Shown piece by piece: positions 12,556-22,248 of a stretch of 56,463 nucleotides of DNA. The stretch comes from Hyphomicrobiaceae bacterium. GTDB lineage: Bacteria > Pseudomonadota > Alphaproteobacteria > Rhizobiales > Xanthobacteraceae. The translations under genes and the position numbers were made by a program. The DNA is taken from positions 1-56,463 of the forward strand of contig CANJBX010000021.1 in NCBI GenBank assembly GCA_947472885.1, read 5' to 3'. Every line of letters begins with the position of its first letter. Positions within the stretch are counted from its first letter, which is position 1. The notes beneath the pieces were generated by a model. That model was not told the DNA's origin. It worked only from the letters and a program-made list of their open reading frames with translations, and made no database searches.

Positions 12556-12625
12556 ATGAATACTCGCTATGAATCAATGCTTGCGTAGCTAACATCAAAG
12601 GCGATTGGTAGCCAACCTCTCCGCT

Positions 12626-12714
12626 CGTCATCGCCGGGCTTGTCCCGGCGATCCCGCTTAGGCAGGCACTATGCGTCCCTTATCGAGATGGCCGGGACAA
12701 GCCCGGCCATGACG
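12626..12714. repeat. Dispersed palindromic repeat, family B copy 1
   Basis: Two facing modules, CGCCGGGCTTGTCCCGGCG and ATGGCCGGGACAAGCCCGG, are separated by about 35 bases. A single module recurs at 46051-46080. The element lies between pyrE and polA and directly follows the polA stop codon in its direction, so it could act as a terminator or mRNA-stabilising hairpin. Confidence 0.75.
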
Positions 12715-12722
12715 ATCCGGTG

Positions 12723-15713
12723 CTAGTGCGCTTCATCCCAGTTATCCGCCGCCCGTGCATCGACCTGCAACGGCACCGACAGCGATACCGCCGGGAACGG
12801 TGCGGATTCCATCACCTGCTTCACCACCGGCAGGGTCCTGGCGACTTCCTTCTCCGGCACTTCGAAGATCAGTTCGTCGTGGACCTGCAGCAGCATCTGC
12901 GCGGAGAGCTTCTTGCTTTCCAGCGTCTCATCCATCCGCACCATCGCGCGGCGGATGATATCCGCCGCCGTTCCCTGCAGCCGCGCGTTTATCGCGGCGC
13001 GCTCGTTAAAGGCGCGGATCGAGGCATTGGAATTCACGATATCGGGGTAATGGCATTTGCGGCCGAACAGCGTCTCGACATAGCCGTTCTTCTTCGCAAA
13101 GGCTTTCGTCTCTTCCATGTAGTCCTTGATGCCGGGGAAGCGCTCGAAATATTTCTTGATGTAGGCGCCGGCTTCCTCGCGCGCGATGCCGAGCTGGTTG
13201 GCAAGGCCGAAGGCCGAGATGCCGTAGATAATGCCGAAGTTGATCGCCTTGGCGCGGCGGCGGACTTCGCCCGGCATGTCCTTCACCGGCACGCCGAACA
13301 TTTCCGACGCCGTCATGGCGTGGATGTCGAGGCCATCCTTGAACGCCTTTTTCAGCGCGGCAATATCGGCGATCTCGGCGAGCAGCCGCAACTCGATCTG
13401 GGAATAGTCGGCGGAAACGAGCTTGTGTCCCTTGTCGGCGATGAAGGCGCGGCGGATCTTGCGGCCTTCCTCGTTGCGTACGGGAATGTTCTGGAGGTTC
13501 GGCTCCGACGATGACAGCCGGCCCGTCGTCGTCGCGGCGAGCGCGTAGCTCGTATGAACGCGGTGGGTGCGCGGATTAACATAGCCCGGCAGCGCATCGG
13601 TGTAGGTCGATTTGAGTTTCGAGACCTGCCGCCAGTCGATAATTTTCTGGGGCAGCACATGGCCGGCTTCGGCGAGGTCTTCCAGCAGCGAAGCGCCGGT
13701 GGCCCATGCGCCTGTCTTGGTCTTGGTGCCGCCCGGCAGACCGAGCTTGCCGAACAGGACATCGCCAAGCTGTTTCGGGCTTCCGGGGTTAACCGGCTGC
13801 CCGGCAAGCTCCTGGATTTCAGCTTCAAGTCCTGCGGCGCGTTGCGCGAATTCGCCGGACAAGCGTGACAACACCTGACGGTCAATCGAAATGCCGCGCC
13901 GCTCCATGCGCGCCAGCACATTCACCAGCGGGCGCTCCAGCGTCTCGTAGACGCTGGACATGCGTTCGGCGGCGAGGCGCGGCTTGAGCACGGTCCACAG
14001 CCGCAGGGTCACGTCCGCGTCCTCGGCGGCGTATTCGGCGGCCTTCTCGACCGGCACGCAATCGAATGTCACCTGTGACTTGCCGCTGCCGGCGACTTCA
14101 CTAAAGGGAATGGGCTTGTGATTGAGATAGCGCTCGGATAGCGGGTCCATGCCGTGCGAGCTGCGGCCCGCATCCAGCACGTAAGACATCAGCATGGTGT
14201 CGTCGCAGGAGCGCACCTCGATGCCGCGTACGCCGAAGATCTGCGCATCGAACTTGAGGTTTTGCGCGATCTTCAGGACCGAGACGTCTTCAAGCAGCGG
14301 CTTGAGCAGCTTGAGCGCTTCCTTCTCCTTGATCTGGTCCGGCGCGATTTCACCTGCAAAAAGGCCGCCTTTGCCGCCATCGCCACCCTGCCGGTGCATC
14401 AGCGGCACATAGCAGGCCTCGTTTGGCGCGACACTCAAGGAGAAGCCGCAAAGCTCCGCCTGCATCGGGTCGAGGCTGGTGGTCTCGGTATCGAAGGCGA
14501 TAAAGCCGATATCGTAGGCGCGTGCGATCCATTCTTTCAGCCGCTCGACAGTGCGGACGATCTCGTACCTGGAGCGATCAATCTTGGATTTGCTCGCGGC
14601 CTCGCGACGTGCGGCTGCAAAAGCCTGCGCCGTGCCGAGGCCGGCATCGCCGGGAGTTGAGGTGCCATTGCCGCTTTTGGCGGGCGCTTTCTCGTTGCCC
14701 TTCCTGGTCTGCGCAGGCGCATCCGGGAACAGCGTATCCGCTGCCTTGGCAACAGAAGCCGTGCCGCTGGTCAGCTTCTGATCCGCCTCGATCTGCGCGG
14801 CGTCGATCTCGCCAAATTCCGCGACGCGGCGCGTCAGCGTGTTGAATTCCATCGCCTTGAGAAACGCGACGAGGTGCTTGTATTCCGGCTCGTGGACTGC
14901 GAGGTCGGCCATCGGCACGTCGAGCTTCACATGCTGGTCGAGCGTGACGAGCTTCTTGGAGATGCGCGCAAGTTCGGCATTGTCGATCAGGGTCTGGCGT
15001 CGCTTGTCCTGGTTGATCTCGCCCGCGCGTTTCAGCAGCGTTTCGAGGTCGCCGTATTCGCCGATCAGTTGCGCCGCGGTCTTGACGCCGATACCCGGCA
15101 CGCCCGGCACGTTGTCGGAGGTATCGCCAATCAGCGCCTGCACCTCGATGACCTTCTCCGGCGGCACGCCGAATTTCTCGATCACCTCGGCGCGGCCGAT
15201 GCGCTTGTCTTTCATCGTGTCGTACATCGTCACGCAGTCGTTCACGAGCTGCATGAGGTCCTTGTCGGATGACACGATGGAACAGCGCGCACCGGCTTCG
15301 CAGGCCTCGCGCGCATAGGTCGCGATCAGGTCGTCGGCTTCGAAGCCAGCCTGTTCAAGCGAGGGAATATCGAAGGCGAGCACTGCCTCGCGGATCAGCG
15401 GGAACTGCGGAATGAGGTCCGAGGGCACATCGGGGCGGTGCGCCTTGTATTCCGGGTACATGGTCGTGCGGAAGGTTTTTTCGGACTTGTCGAACACAAC
15501 GGCAAGATGCGTCGGCTTGTCCTCGGGCTTCATGTCGCGCAAGAGCTTCCACAGCATGTTGCAGAAGCCGAGTACCGCGTTGACCTGCAATCCGTCGGAT
15601 TTGCGGGTCAGCGGCGGCAGCGCATGGTAGGCGCGGAAAATATAGCCGGAACCATCGACCAGAAAGACGTGGTCGGTTTTTTTCAGATTGTTCGATTTGG
15701 ACGCTGGTGACAT
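12723..15713 (-). CDS. polA: DNA polymerase I
   Basis: Repair and Okazaki-fragment polymerase of 996 residues. Domains in order: 5'-3' FEN-type exonuclease (VFDKSEKTFRT, SSDKDLMQLV, GDTSDNVPGVPGIG), a Lys/Pro-rich linker near residues 320-380, a 3'-5' exonuclease with DTETTSLDP (active Asp and Glu) and the family A polymerase with motif A DYSQIELRLLAEI, motif B RRRAKAINFGIIYG and motif C QVHDELIFEV. All catalytic motifs are intact, so all three activities are expected. Confidence 0.98.
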   Translation of the reverse strand: MSPASKSNNLKKTDHVFLVDGSGYIFRAYHALPPLTRKSDGLQVNAVLGFCNMLWKLLRDMKPEDKPTHLAVVFDKSEKTFRTTMYPEYKAHRPDVPSDLIPQFPLIREAVLAFDIPSLEQAGFEADDLIATYAREACEAGARCSIVSSDKDLMQLVNDCVTMYDTMKDKRIGRAEVIEKFGVPPEKVIEVQALIGDTSDNVPGVPGIGVKTAAQLIGEYGDLETLLKRAGEINQDKRRQTLIDNAELARISKKLVTLDQHVKLDVPMADLAVHEPEYKHLVAFLKAMEFNTLTRRVAEFGEIDAAQIEADQKLTSGTASVAKAADTLFPDAPAQTRKGNEKAPAKSGNGTSTPGDAGLGTAQAFAAARREAASKSKIDRSRYEIVRTVERLKEWIARAYDIGFIAFDTETTSLDPMQAELCGFSLSVAPNEACYVPLMHRQGGDGGKGGLFAGEIAPDQIKEKEALKLLKPLLEDVSVLKIAQNLKFDAQIFGVRGIEVRSCDDTMLMSYVLDAGRSSHGMDPLSERYLNHKPIPFSEVAGSGKSQVTFDCVPVEKAAEYAAEDADVTLRLWTVLKPRLAAERMSSVYETLERPLVNVLARMERRGISIDRQVLSRLSGEFAQRAAGLEAEIQELAGQPVNPGSPKQLGDVLFGKLGLPGGTKTKTGAWATGASLLEDLAEAGHVLPQKIIDWRQVSKLKSTYTDALPGYVNPRTHRVHTSYALAATTTGRLSSSEPNLQNIPVRNEEGRKIRRAFIADKGHKLVSADYSQIELRLLAEIADIAALKKAFKDGLDIHAMTASEMFGVPVKDMPGEVRRRAKAINFGIIYGISAFGLANQLGIAREEAGAYIKKYFERFPGIKDYMEETKAFAKKNGYVETLFGRKCHYPDIVNSNASIRAFNERAAINARLQGTAADIIRRAMVRMDETLESKKLSAQMLLQVHDELIFEVPEKEVARTLPVVKQVMESAPFPAVSLSVPLQVDARAADNWDEAH

Positions 15714-15794
15714 GCGGCTCTCATGCAGGAATGAGAAACCGCAATATCACTGTCTGCACCAAGATTCATCCCCGCCCATGCCTGGCGGGGATAA

Positions 15795-16832
15795 TTACTC
15801 CGCAGGCTGCATGGAATAGGCCGGGCGGCGCGGCAACTTGAAGGATTCCGGACGCTCGAACAGGAATGAAAGCCGCGTATGGCGCACGCTCCACCACATG
15901 GCGAGCGCTCCCACGATACCGGCGAGCGTGACAATCAGCGCCATCGCACCGACATCGGGAACCAGACCCGTCTTGAGCAGCACGGTACGCGTCACGCTCA
16001 TCGGCAGGAAGAACGCCAGATAGATCACGATGGAGTTCTCGCCGCAGTAGCGTACCGGCTCGCATGCCGACAGCCGTGAGATCAGCACCGCAACGGTAAC
16101 AACCGCCATCGCGCCCGAAAGCCCGAGCAGCAGCGACACCACGGGCATGTCGGCGCGGCCGGCCATCACCAGGATCGTGTTGATGACGGCCCAGAACTCA
16201 AGCCCGATCAACGCACGCACCTTGTGCGCAGCAACCTGGTCGGCGAAGGCAAAGATGCGGGTCGCCGCGATGTAGCCGGTGTAGAAATAGACAAAGCGCC
16301 CGGCGAATTCGTCGATCACGGTCCAGCCGGTATCGATGGGCGCGATTTCAAGCGCCGCCGCGACGAGCCAGACCGCCACCGGCGAAACATTGCGCAGCGC
16401 CTTGGTGACGACGAAGAACACCGGCAGCAGATAGATGAACCACAGCGTGCCGAACGGCTCGATGAAGGCTTCGAGATAAAGCAGGGCAACGCCCGTGACG
16501 CCGCCGCCCGGCGCCAGCGTGTGGGCCTTGAAGGCAAACTGGATCGTCACCCACAGCAAGTAGAAATAGGCAAAGTGAACGACTTTGCGGTCGAGATAGG
16601 TCCGCCAGTCGCGGTCAATGACGCGCGCCAGAAACAGACCCGAGATCAGGAAGAAGTCCGGCATGCGGAACGGCTTGGCGAATTCCACCACGGCGTGCAT
16701 GAAGCCCTGACGGCCGGCATAATCCTCGACGCCCAGCGTCGAGTGCATCATGACGACCATGACGATGCACAGACCCTTGGCGCAATCGACCCAGTCGATG
16801 CGCGGTGTACCGTTTTGCAACGAAGCGCCCAT
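15795..16832 (-). CDS. Acyltransferase family membrane protein (acyltransferase 3/OpgC-like)
   Basis: Polytopic membrane protein of 345 residues with about ten hydrophobic segments. The N-terminal RIDWVDCAKGLCIVMVVMMH resembles the acyltransferase 3/NodX group, which transfers acetyl or succinyl groups to surface polysaccharides or glucans. The start is supported by AAGGGG upstream. It is divergent from the amidohydrolase gene. The substrate is unknown. Confidence 0.85.
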   Translation of the reverse strand: MGASLQNGTPRIDWVDCAKGLCIVMVVMMHSTLGVEDYAGRQGFMHAVVEFAKPFRMPDFFLISGLFLARVIDRDWRTYLDRKVVHFAYFYLLWVTIQFAFKAHTLAPGGGVTGVALLYLEAFIEPFGTLWFIYLLPVFFVVTKALRNVSPVAVWLVAAALEIAPIDTGWTVIDEFAGRFVYFYTGYIAATRIFAFADQVAAHKVRALIGLEFWAVINTILVMAGRADMPVVSLLLGLSGAMAVVTVAVLISRLSACEPVRYCGENSIVIYLAFFLPMSVTRTVLLKTGLVPDVGAMALIVTLAGIVGALAMWWSVRHTRLSFLFERPESFKLPRRPAYSMQPAE

Positions 16833-17000
16833 TGGGCGGCCCCTTATGAGTTACGGGCGCCCCGGAATGGGACGCCGCATCGGCATTTCCTTGCACATCG
16901 CAAATGCCATGCCGGGCCTCGCCACCCCTCTGGTCGTCTGCTAAGGAGCGATACTGTCCGCGCGGGGTAAATTGCGCGGTGGGGCGACAAAAACTGGTTA

Positions 17001-17015
17001 ACAATTAGAAATTGT
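17001..17015. promoter_or_regulatory. Inverted repeat upstream of amidohydrolase gene
   Basis: ACAATT and AATTGT flank AGA, forming a 6-3-6 palindrome 18 bases upstream of the amidohydrolase start, just before its GGGAGG ribosome-binding site. It could be an operator or a hairpin controlling translation; no regulator gene is adjacent. Confidence 0.3.
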
Positions 17016-17033
17016 GCGCGGGAGGATGACGTC

Positions 17034-17999
17034 ATGGTTGAGAAAAGCCGACCACAGGTGATCGCACTGGAGGAGCACTACTGGGACAAGGAATTGGTTG
17101 GCACCTATGCAGGCGGTGACATCATCCGCGCCCCGGCGCTGGAAGAACGCCTTTATGACCTCAGCGAACTCCGCCTGAAGGAAATGGACGAGGCCGGCGT
17201 CGATTATCAGATCATTTCCCATGGCGCGTCATCGGCGCAGAACCTGCCGGCCGAGATCGCACTGAAGATGACGCAAGGCGTCAACGACCGGCTGCACAGG
17301 GCCGTCCAGCAGCATCCGAAACGCTTTGGCGCCTTCGCCGCCGTGCCGACCCATGACGCCAGGGAAGGCGCCGACGAACTTGAGCGCTGCGTCACCAAGC
17401 TCGGTTTCCATGGCGCGATGCTGCATGGCCTCGCCAATGGCGTGTTTCTCGATGACAAGCGGTTCTGGCCGATCTTCGAGCGCGCCGAAAAGCTCGGCGT
17501 GCCGGTCTATTTCCACCCGGCCGCGCCGCAGCAGGTCGTTGTCGATAAGTATTACAAAGAATACGTCCAGGTCGCGCCCGCGATCCTTTCCGCCGGCTGG
17601 GGCTTCACGGTCGAGGCTGCGACGACCGCCATTCGCATGGTGCTCTCGGGTGTGTTCGAGAAGCACCCGAACCTGCAATGCATCCTCGGCCATCTCGGCG
17701 AAGGCATCCCGTTCCTGATCGCGCGCATGGACGAAGCCCTGTCGCGCGGCAGCAAGGTCCAGTTCCGCGAAACCTTCTCCAGCCATTTCTCGGTGACGAC
17801 GAGCGGATTTTTCTCGAACCCGGCGCTCCTTTGCACCATGCAGGAACTCGGCATCGACCGGATCATGTTCTCGATTGACTGGCCGTTCGTGAAGAACACC
17901 ACCGGCACCGAATGGCTCAAGACCGTGCCATTGTGCGCCGAAGACAAGGCAAAGCTGATGAGCGGCAACGCGAAGCGGTTGTTGAAGCTGAAGATGTGA
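17034..17999 (+). CDS. Amidohydrolase family protein (ACMSD/gamma-resorcylate decarboxylase-like)
   Basis: Metal-dependent TIM-barrel protein of 321 residues. The N-terminal IALEEHY has the E-E-H metal-binding pattern of the aminocarboxymuconate semialdehyde and dihydroxybenzoate decarboxylases. VYFHP and GHLGEG give further metal-ligand and active-site His, and FSIDWPF holds the C-terminal metal Asp. The family decarboxylates hydroxybenzoates or hydrolyses related rings, which fits the aromatic catabolism genes elsewhere in the window. The ATG follows GGGAGG. The exact substrate is not readable. Confidence 0.85.
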   Translation: MVEKSRPQVIALEEHYWDKELVGTYAGGDIIRAPALEERLYDLSELRLKEMDEAGVDYQIISHGASSAQNLPAEIALKMTQGVNDRLHRAVQQHPKRFGAFAAVPTHDAREGADELERCVTKLGFHGAMLHGLANGVFLDDKRFWPIFERAEKLGVPVYFHPAAPQQVVVDKYYKEYVQVAPAILSAGWGFTVEAATTAIRMVLSGVFEKHPNLQCILGHLGEGIPFLIARMDEALSRGSKVQFRETFSSHFSVTTSGFFSNPALLCTMQELGIDRIMFSIDWPFVKNTTGTEWLKTVPLCAEDKAKLMSGNAKRLLKLKM

Positions 18000-18005
18000 G
18001 ATCGC

Positions 18006-18046
18006 CGTCATTGCGAGGAGGCCAACGGCCGACGAAGCAATCCCGG
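18006..18046. repeat. Short dispersed repeat, family C copy 2
   Basis: CGTCATTGCGAGGAGGCC followed by GACGAAGCAATCCCGG is the inverted relative of the copy at 11930-11960 and matches a common intergenic repeat of rhizobial genomes. It lies between convergent genes. Confidence 0.65.
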
Positions 18047-18070
18047 TTAGATCCGCCGCGAGCCCGGCAA

Positions 18071-20974
18071 TCAATTCGTCTGGAAGCGATTGATCCAGTA
18101 ATCCGGATCGACGCGGCGCTGGCGCTGGCGGCCGACTTCGCGCTGCTCGTAATCACGCGGATCGCCGAACAATCCCCCGAATGGCAGACCCCGCCGCTCC
18201 TGCGGCGCGGCATAGATCGAGCCCTCCTGCACGATCAGCCCCTGCGGCACGTACACACCTGAACGGCTCGCATAAGGCCCGGAAAGATCGCCGTCGGCGC
18301 CCAGCTCATAGGCGCCGTTGCCGTACTGCGCTTCCTCGCGCGACACGACGTTATATTGCGTGTCGAACACACGGCCCGACGGATCGAGCCGCAGATATTC
18401 GGTGAAAGCATTTAACGCCTGCGGCGGCACCGGCGCGCCGGAATGATATTCGATTGCAACGGCGGCCATCTGCCGCCCGGCCACCAGCGATGGCGCGGAA
18501 AGCGACGTGCGGCTGGCGTAGGATTTCCAGACCGCCTCGACAATCGGCTCGAAGATCGGCGTGGCGACCTTGGCGCCGGTCATGCCGGAGCCGAGCGTGC
18601 GGCGCTTTCCCTCGGCGTTGTCGTAACCGACCCAGACGCCGATGGTGACTTCATTGGTGAAACCGATGAACCAGGCATCGTTCTCGTCGTCGCTGGTGCC
18701 GGTCTTGCCGCCAACGTAGGGCGAGAGATTACGCATCGCGTTGGCGGTGCCGCGCGCGACCACGCCCTGCAGCATGCTCTTGAGCTGGTAGAACGCCACG
18801 CGGTCGCCGCTGCCGAGCCACGTCGTCTGGTTGGTATTGCGATAGACCGTGCTGCCGCCCTGCTCGATGGACTCGATCACATGCGGCGCCGGCCGCGCGC
18901 CCTCGGTCGCAATCGCCGCATAAAACGCGGCAAGATCGACAAGCCGCGCCGGCTGCGCGCCCAGCACGAAGGGATAGTATGGCACGCAGTCCTTGTAGAC
19001 TTTCGCCTCCTGCGTGAGTTCGCACACCCGCTTGAGGCTTTCCTGCGGCGAGTAATCAATCGGGCCATTGAGCATGTTGGCGGTGACAAGATTCTTCGAA
19101 TTCTCCAGCGCGCGCCGCATGGTCATGACACCACCGCCACCGCCGCTGTAGTTCTTCGGCATCCACGCATCCTTGTCGTAAGGATCGGAGATGATGCTGG
19201 GATATCCGCCGACGGAAGACATCGGCGGCAGCGTAACCGGCATGTCACGCACCATCGTATTGGGCTGCAGACCCTTGCGCAGCGCGGCGAGGTAAGTGAA
19301 CGGCTTGAGCGTGGAACCTGGCTGGCGCTGGGTCTGCGTCGCGCGGTTGAGCTGGCTCAGCGAAAAGGAAAAGCTGCCGGCGACGGCGATAATCGCCCCG
19401 GTGTTGTTGTCGAGCACGACGGCCGCGCCCTGCACATCGGGACGAATGCGAAGTTCCGCACGCGCACCGTTCTTGCCGCGATCCGAGACACGGACATAAA
19501 CGACGTCATTGACTTGCAACTTCGCCGAAGCCGGCACGGACAGCGGCATGGTGCGGCCGTCGGCAAGGCCGACACGCAAGCCGCCGTCCTTGCTCTTGCC
19601 GATACCCAGCACGACCGCAGGGGTCCAGTGCACATCGGCGAGCGGCAATCGCGCTGCTTCAAGCGCCTGCTGCCACGCCGGTTTACCCGCTGCGCTACCG
19701 ATCTTGGCGATGGCGTCGGTGAGATTGGCTTCCGGCCCACGAAAACGCGCCCGGCCACTGCTGGTCTCGTAACGCGCCAGCCCATCCTGCAATGCCAGCT
19801 CCGCCGCGCGCTGAATGTCCGGCCGCAAGGTCGAACGCACCACCGCGGCGCCGGTCGTCAGTGCCTCGACGCCGAGCGTCCTGGCTTCACGCGCGATCTG
19901 ATCGACAAAATGAAAACCTGTATCCTTGCGCACGCGCTCCAGCGCGACGAGTGGCGGCAGCTTGCCCTGTGCTTCTTTCAGCCGCGCATCCGAAATGACG
20001 TCGTCGGCCTTCATGCGGCCCAGCACATAGCCAAGACGTTCGCGGGCACGCTCCGGATTGCGCTCCGGGTTGAAATAGTTTGGCCCCTTGGCGAGGCCCG
20101 CCAGCAAAGCGCCCTCCCCGAGCGAGAGTTCTTTCGCCGGCTTTCCGAAATAGCTGCGCGAAGCCATCTCGACGCCCCATGAGCCGCGGCCAAGATAGAT
20201 CGCGTTGAGATAAAGTTCGAGAATTTCGTTCTTGGACAGCACGCGCTCCATGCGCGACGCCATGATCATTTCGCGGATCTTGCGCTCGTAGGTCACGTCG
20301 TCGCCGACCAGCAGGTTCTTGGCGACCTGCTGCGTGATGGTGGAGCCGCCCTGCGGCCTTCCCGGCGACCCGAGATTTGAAATGAACGCGCGGATGATGC
20401 CACGCTCATCAACGCCCTTGTGCTGGTAGAAGCGCTTGTCTTCGGCGGTGACGAATGCCTTTTGCACGTCCTCCGGAATATCCGAGAGCGGCACCCAGAC
20501 GCGGCGGTTGTCGGCGTCGAACACTTCGGTTAAGCGCGCGCCCTTGCCGTCAAGAACGGTATAGGCGCCCGATGGCCGCAGGCTTTTCAGTCTGGAGTCG
20601 TCCGGCAGATCGACCAGCGCTTTGTTGTAGAAGGTGATGACTTCGCCCAGATCGATTGGCGAGTTCGCAACCGTTTCGTTCTTGCAGAACTGCTTGTAGG
20701 CGGTGAAGAGGTCGTTGAAGTCGAGGCCCTTGAACGCCTTGACGTCGCCCGTGACCGTCTTGGGATCGTCCATGGCGGTCGAGATCAGGTCATCGAGGTT
20801 GAGGTCTTCAACATCGAACGCCTTGCGCATGTGGGTGCAGCCGTTGCGCAACACCTGCGCCACCGCTTCCCGGTCCGTAACCGGGTCGAATTGGGTTTTT
20901 ACCTGCTCGGGGGTCGCCGTCACCTGACTCAGCGTCAGCGCGGTCGCGAACATCTTGATCAGAATCGCGTTCAT
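18071..20974 (-). CDS. Class A penicillin-binding protein (transglycosylase/transpeptidase, PBP1A-like)
   Basis: Bifunctional peptidoglycan synthase of 967 residues. The GT51 domain has EDKRFYQHKGVD with the catalytic Glu and GGSTITQQVAKN. The transpeptidase domain has the SxxK serine in GSTLKPFTY, SKN in ENSKNLV and KTGTS in GGKTGTSDD. The N-terminus is odd: a short hydrophobic start (MNAILIKMFATALTLSQVTA) that looks like a signal peptide, then about 110 polar residues with two cysteines before the usual beginning. It may be secreted and bound to a partner. It is divergent from the TauD/TfdA gene. Confidence 0.92.
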   Translation of the reverse strand: MNAILIKMFATALTLSQVTATPEQVKTQFDPVTDREAVAQVLRNGCTHMRKAFDVEDLNLDDLISTAMDDPKTVTGDVKAFKGLDFNDLFTAYKQFCKNETVANSPIDLGEVITFYNKALVDLPDDSRLKSLRPSGAYTVLDGKGARLTEVFDADNRRVWVPLSDIPEDVQKAFVTAEDKRFYQHKGVDERGIIRAFISNLGSPGRPQGGSTITQQVAKNLLVGDDVTYERKIREMIMASRMERVLSKNEILELYLNAIYLGRGSWGVEMASRSYFGKPAKELSLGEGALLAGLAKGPNYFNPERNPERARERLGYVLGRMKADDVISDARLKEAQGKLPPLVALERVRKDTGFHFVDQIAREARTLGVEALTTGAAVVRSTLRPDIQRAAELALQDGLARYETSSGRARFRGPEANLTDAIAKIGSAAGKPAWQQALEAARLPLADVHWTPAVVLGIGKSKDGGLRVGLADGRTMPLSVPASAKLQVNDVVYVRVSDRGKNGARAELRIRPDVQGAAVVLDNNTGAIIAVAGSFSFSLSQLNRATQTQRQPGSTLKPFTYLAALRKGLQPNTMVRDMPVTLPPMSSVGGYPSIISDPYDKDAWMPKNYSGGGGGVMTMRRALENSKNLVTANMLNGPIDYSPQESLKRVCELTQEAKVYKDCVPYYPFVLGAQPARLVDLAAFYAAIATEGARPAPHVIESIEQGGSTVYRNTNQTTWLGSGDRVAFYQLKSMLQGVVARGTANAMRNLSPYVGGKTGTSDDENDAWFIGFTNEVTIGVWVGYDNAEGKRRTLGSGMTGAKVATPIFEPIVEAVWKSYASRTSLSAPSLVAGRQMAAVAIEYHSGAPVPPQALNAFTEYLRLDPSGRVFDTQYNVVSREEAQYGNGAYELGADGDLSGPYASRSGVYVPQGLIVQEGSIYAAPQERRGLPFGGLFGDPRDYEQREVGRQRQRRVDPDYWINRFQTN

Positions 20975-21212
20975 CTGCCGTGCTGACCGCTGAAATCACG
21001 CATCAATGGTAGGGCCGCCGCTGGAGAGAGGTCACCAACACATCAAGGCTTTTTGAGGAAAACCGCCACGCGCTCCCCCGACAGGCCCTAAATATTGGCA
21101 GAAAGTCGAAGCTGAGGGGAGCATACTCCCGATTTCCACCGCGCTCCATCCGGGCTACGATGACCGACAGACCGGCTCGCCAGAAGCCGGCTACCGGAGG
21201 CAGGCGGCGCAC

Positions 21213-22190
21213 ATGAACAAGCACGTCGATGGCATGGCCAGCCGGCCACTGCGCACCGAGCGCGCCGGCGTCGTCGTCACCCGCACGGGCGTCAACCTGG
21301 GTGCCGAGATTACCGGCATCGACCTGCGCAAGCCGCTGTCTGACGAACAATTTGAAGCCATCGACGCTGCACTGGTCGAACACGCATTGATCGTGTTCCG
21401 CGACCAGGACATTTCCTCCGCCAACCTGATGGATTTCGGCCGCCGGTTCGGCGAACTCACCGTTCATCCGTTCGCGCCCAACGAGGGCAAGAACGCGCCC
21501 GAACTGATCAAATTCCGCAACGACGAGAATACCCCGCCGTTCGGCACCGACGTCTGGCATTCCGATGAGACATTCCGCGCCGAGCCGCCGATGGCGACCA
21601 TCCTGTGCGCCAAGGAAGTCCCCGCAGTCGGCGGCGACACCATGTTCGTAAGCATGGCCGCCGCCTATGACGGCCTCTCCGAGAAGATGCAGCAGTATAT
21701 TTCCGGGCTTGAGGGCATTCATGACATGAAGCCGTTTCGCCCGCTGTTCGGAAAGAGCCAGGAGGAACGCAAGAACCTCCAGCATTTCGAATTGCAGTAT
21801 CCGCCGCAGCTTCACCCGGTCGTGCGCATTCATCCGGTTTCGAGGCGCAAGGTGCTGTTCGTCAATCCGCAGTTCACCGTCGGCATCGACGGCATGGACG
21901 AACGCGAGAGCCGGCAGTTGCTCGACACCCTGTTCCATCAGGCGCTGGTGCCGGAATATCAGCACCGCCACCACTGGCAGCCGCACACGATTGCCATGTG
22001 GGACAACCGCTCGACGCAGCATTACGCCGTTCACGACTACTATCCGCAGCGCCGTTACATGGAACGTGTCACGATCAAGGGTGGCCCGGTAACGGGATTG
22101 CCAAAGGCCAATCCTGCAAGCGTGCGCAAGGCGAAGTTCGCAGCGCCCGCACATGTCGATACCCACGGCGGCCATAAGCCGCATCGCTGA
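21213..22190 (+). CDS. TauD/TfdA family Fe(II)/2-oxoglutarate dioxygenase
   Basis: Non-haem iron dioxygenase of 325 residues. The metal-binding HxD motif lies in WHSDETFRAEPPMA, the distal His in STQHYAVHDYYP, and an Arg that binds 2-oxoglutarate in RRYMERVTIKG. Family members hydroxylate taurine, alkyl sulfates, 2,4-D and similar acids and so release sulfite, sulfate or phenol. It begins a run of same-strand genes that continues with a complete LivGFKHM-type transporter, so the transported solute may be its substrate. The start lies near GGAGG. Confidence 0.9.
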   Translation: MNKHVDGMASRPLRTERAGVVVTRTGVNLGAEITGIDLRKPLSDEQFEAIDAALVEHALIVFRDQDISSANLMDFGRRFGELTVHPFAPNEGKNAPELIKFRNDENTPPFGTDVWHSDETFRAEPPMATILCAKEVPAVGGDTMFVSMAAAYDGLSEKMQQYISGLEGIHDMKPFRPLFGKSQEERKNLQHFELQYPPQLHPVVRIHPVSRRKVLFVNPQFTVGIDGMDERESRQLLDTLFHQALVPEYQHRHHWQPHTIAMWDNRSTQHYAVHDYYPQRRYMERVTIKGGPVTGLPKANPASVRKAKFAAPAHVDTHGGHKPHR

Positions 22191-22248
22191 ATCTTTTCAA
22201 CACGGCCTATCTTGCCGGCCATGGGATTTGGACGGCGTTCTGAGTGAG

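Noticed and set aside
18443-20182. 579-codon open frame antisense to the penicillin-binding protein gene
   Set aside because: Arg/His-rich shadow; no ribosome-binding site or domain.
22153-22248. Extended start of the LivG-type ATPase
   Set aside because: The extra 32 residues overlap the dioxygenase gene and do not resemble ATPase N-termini.
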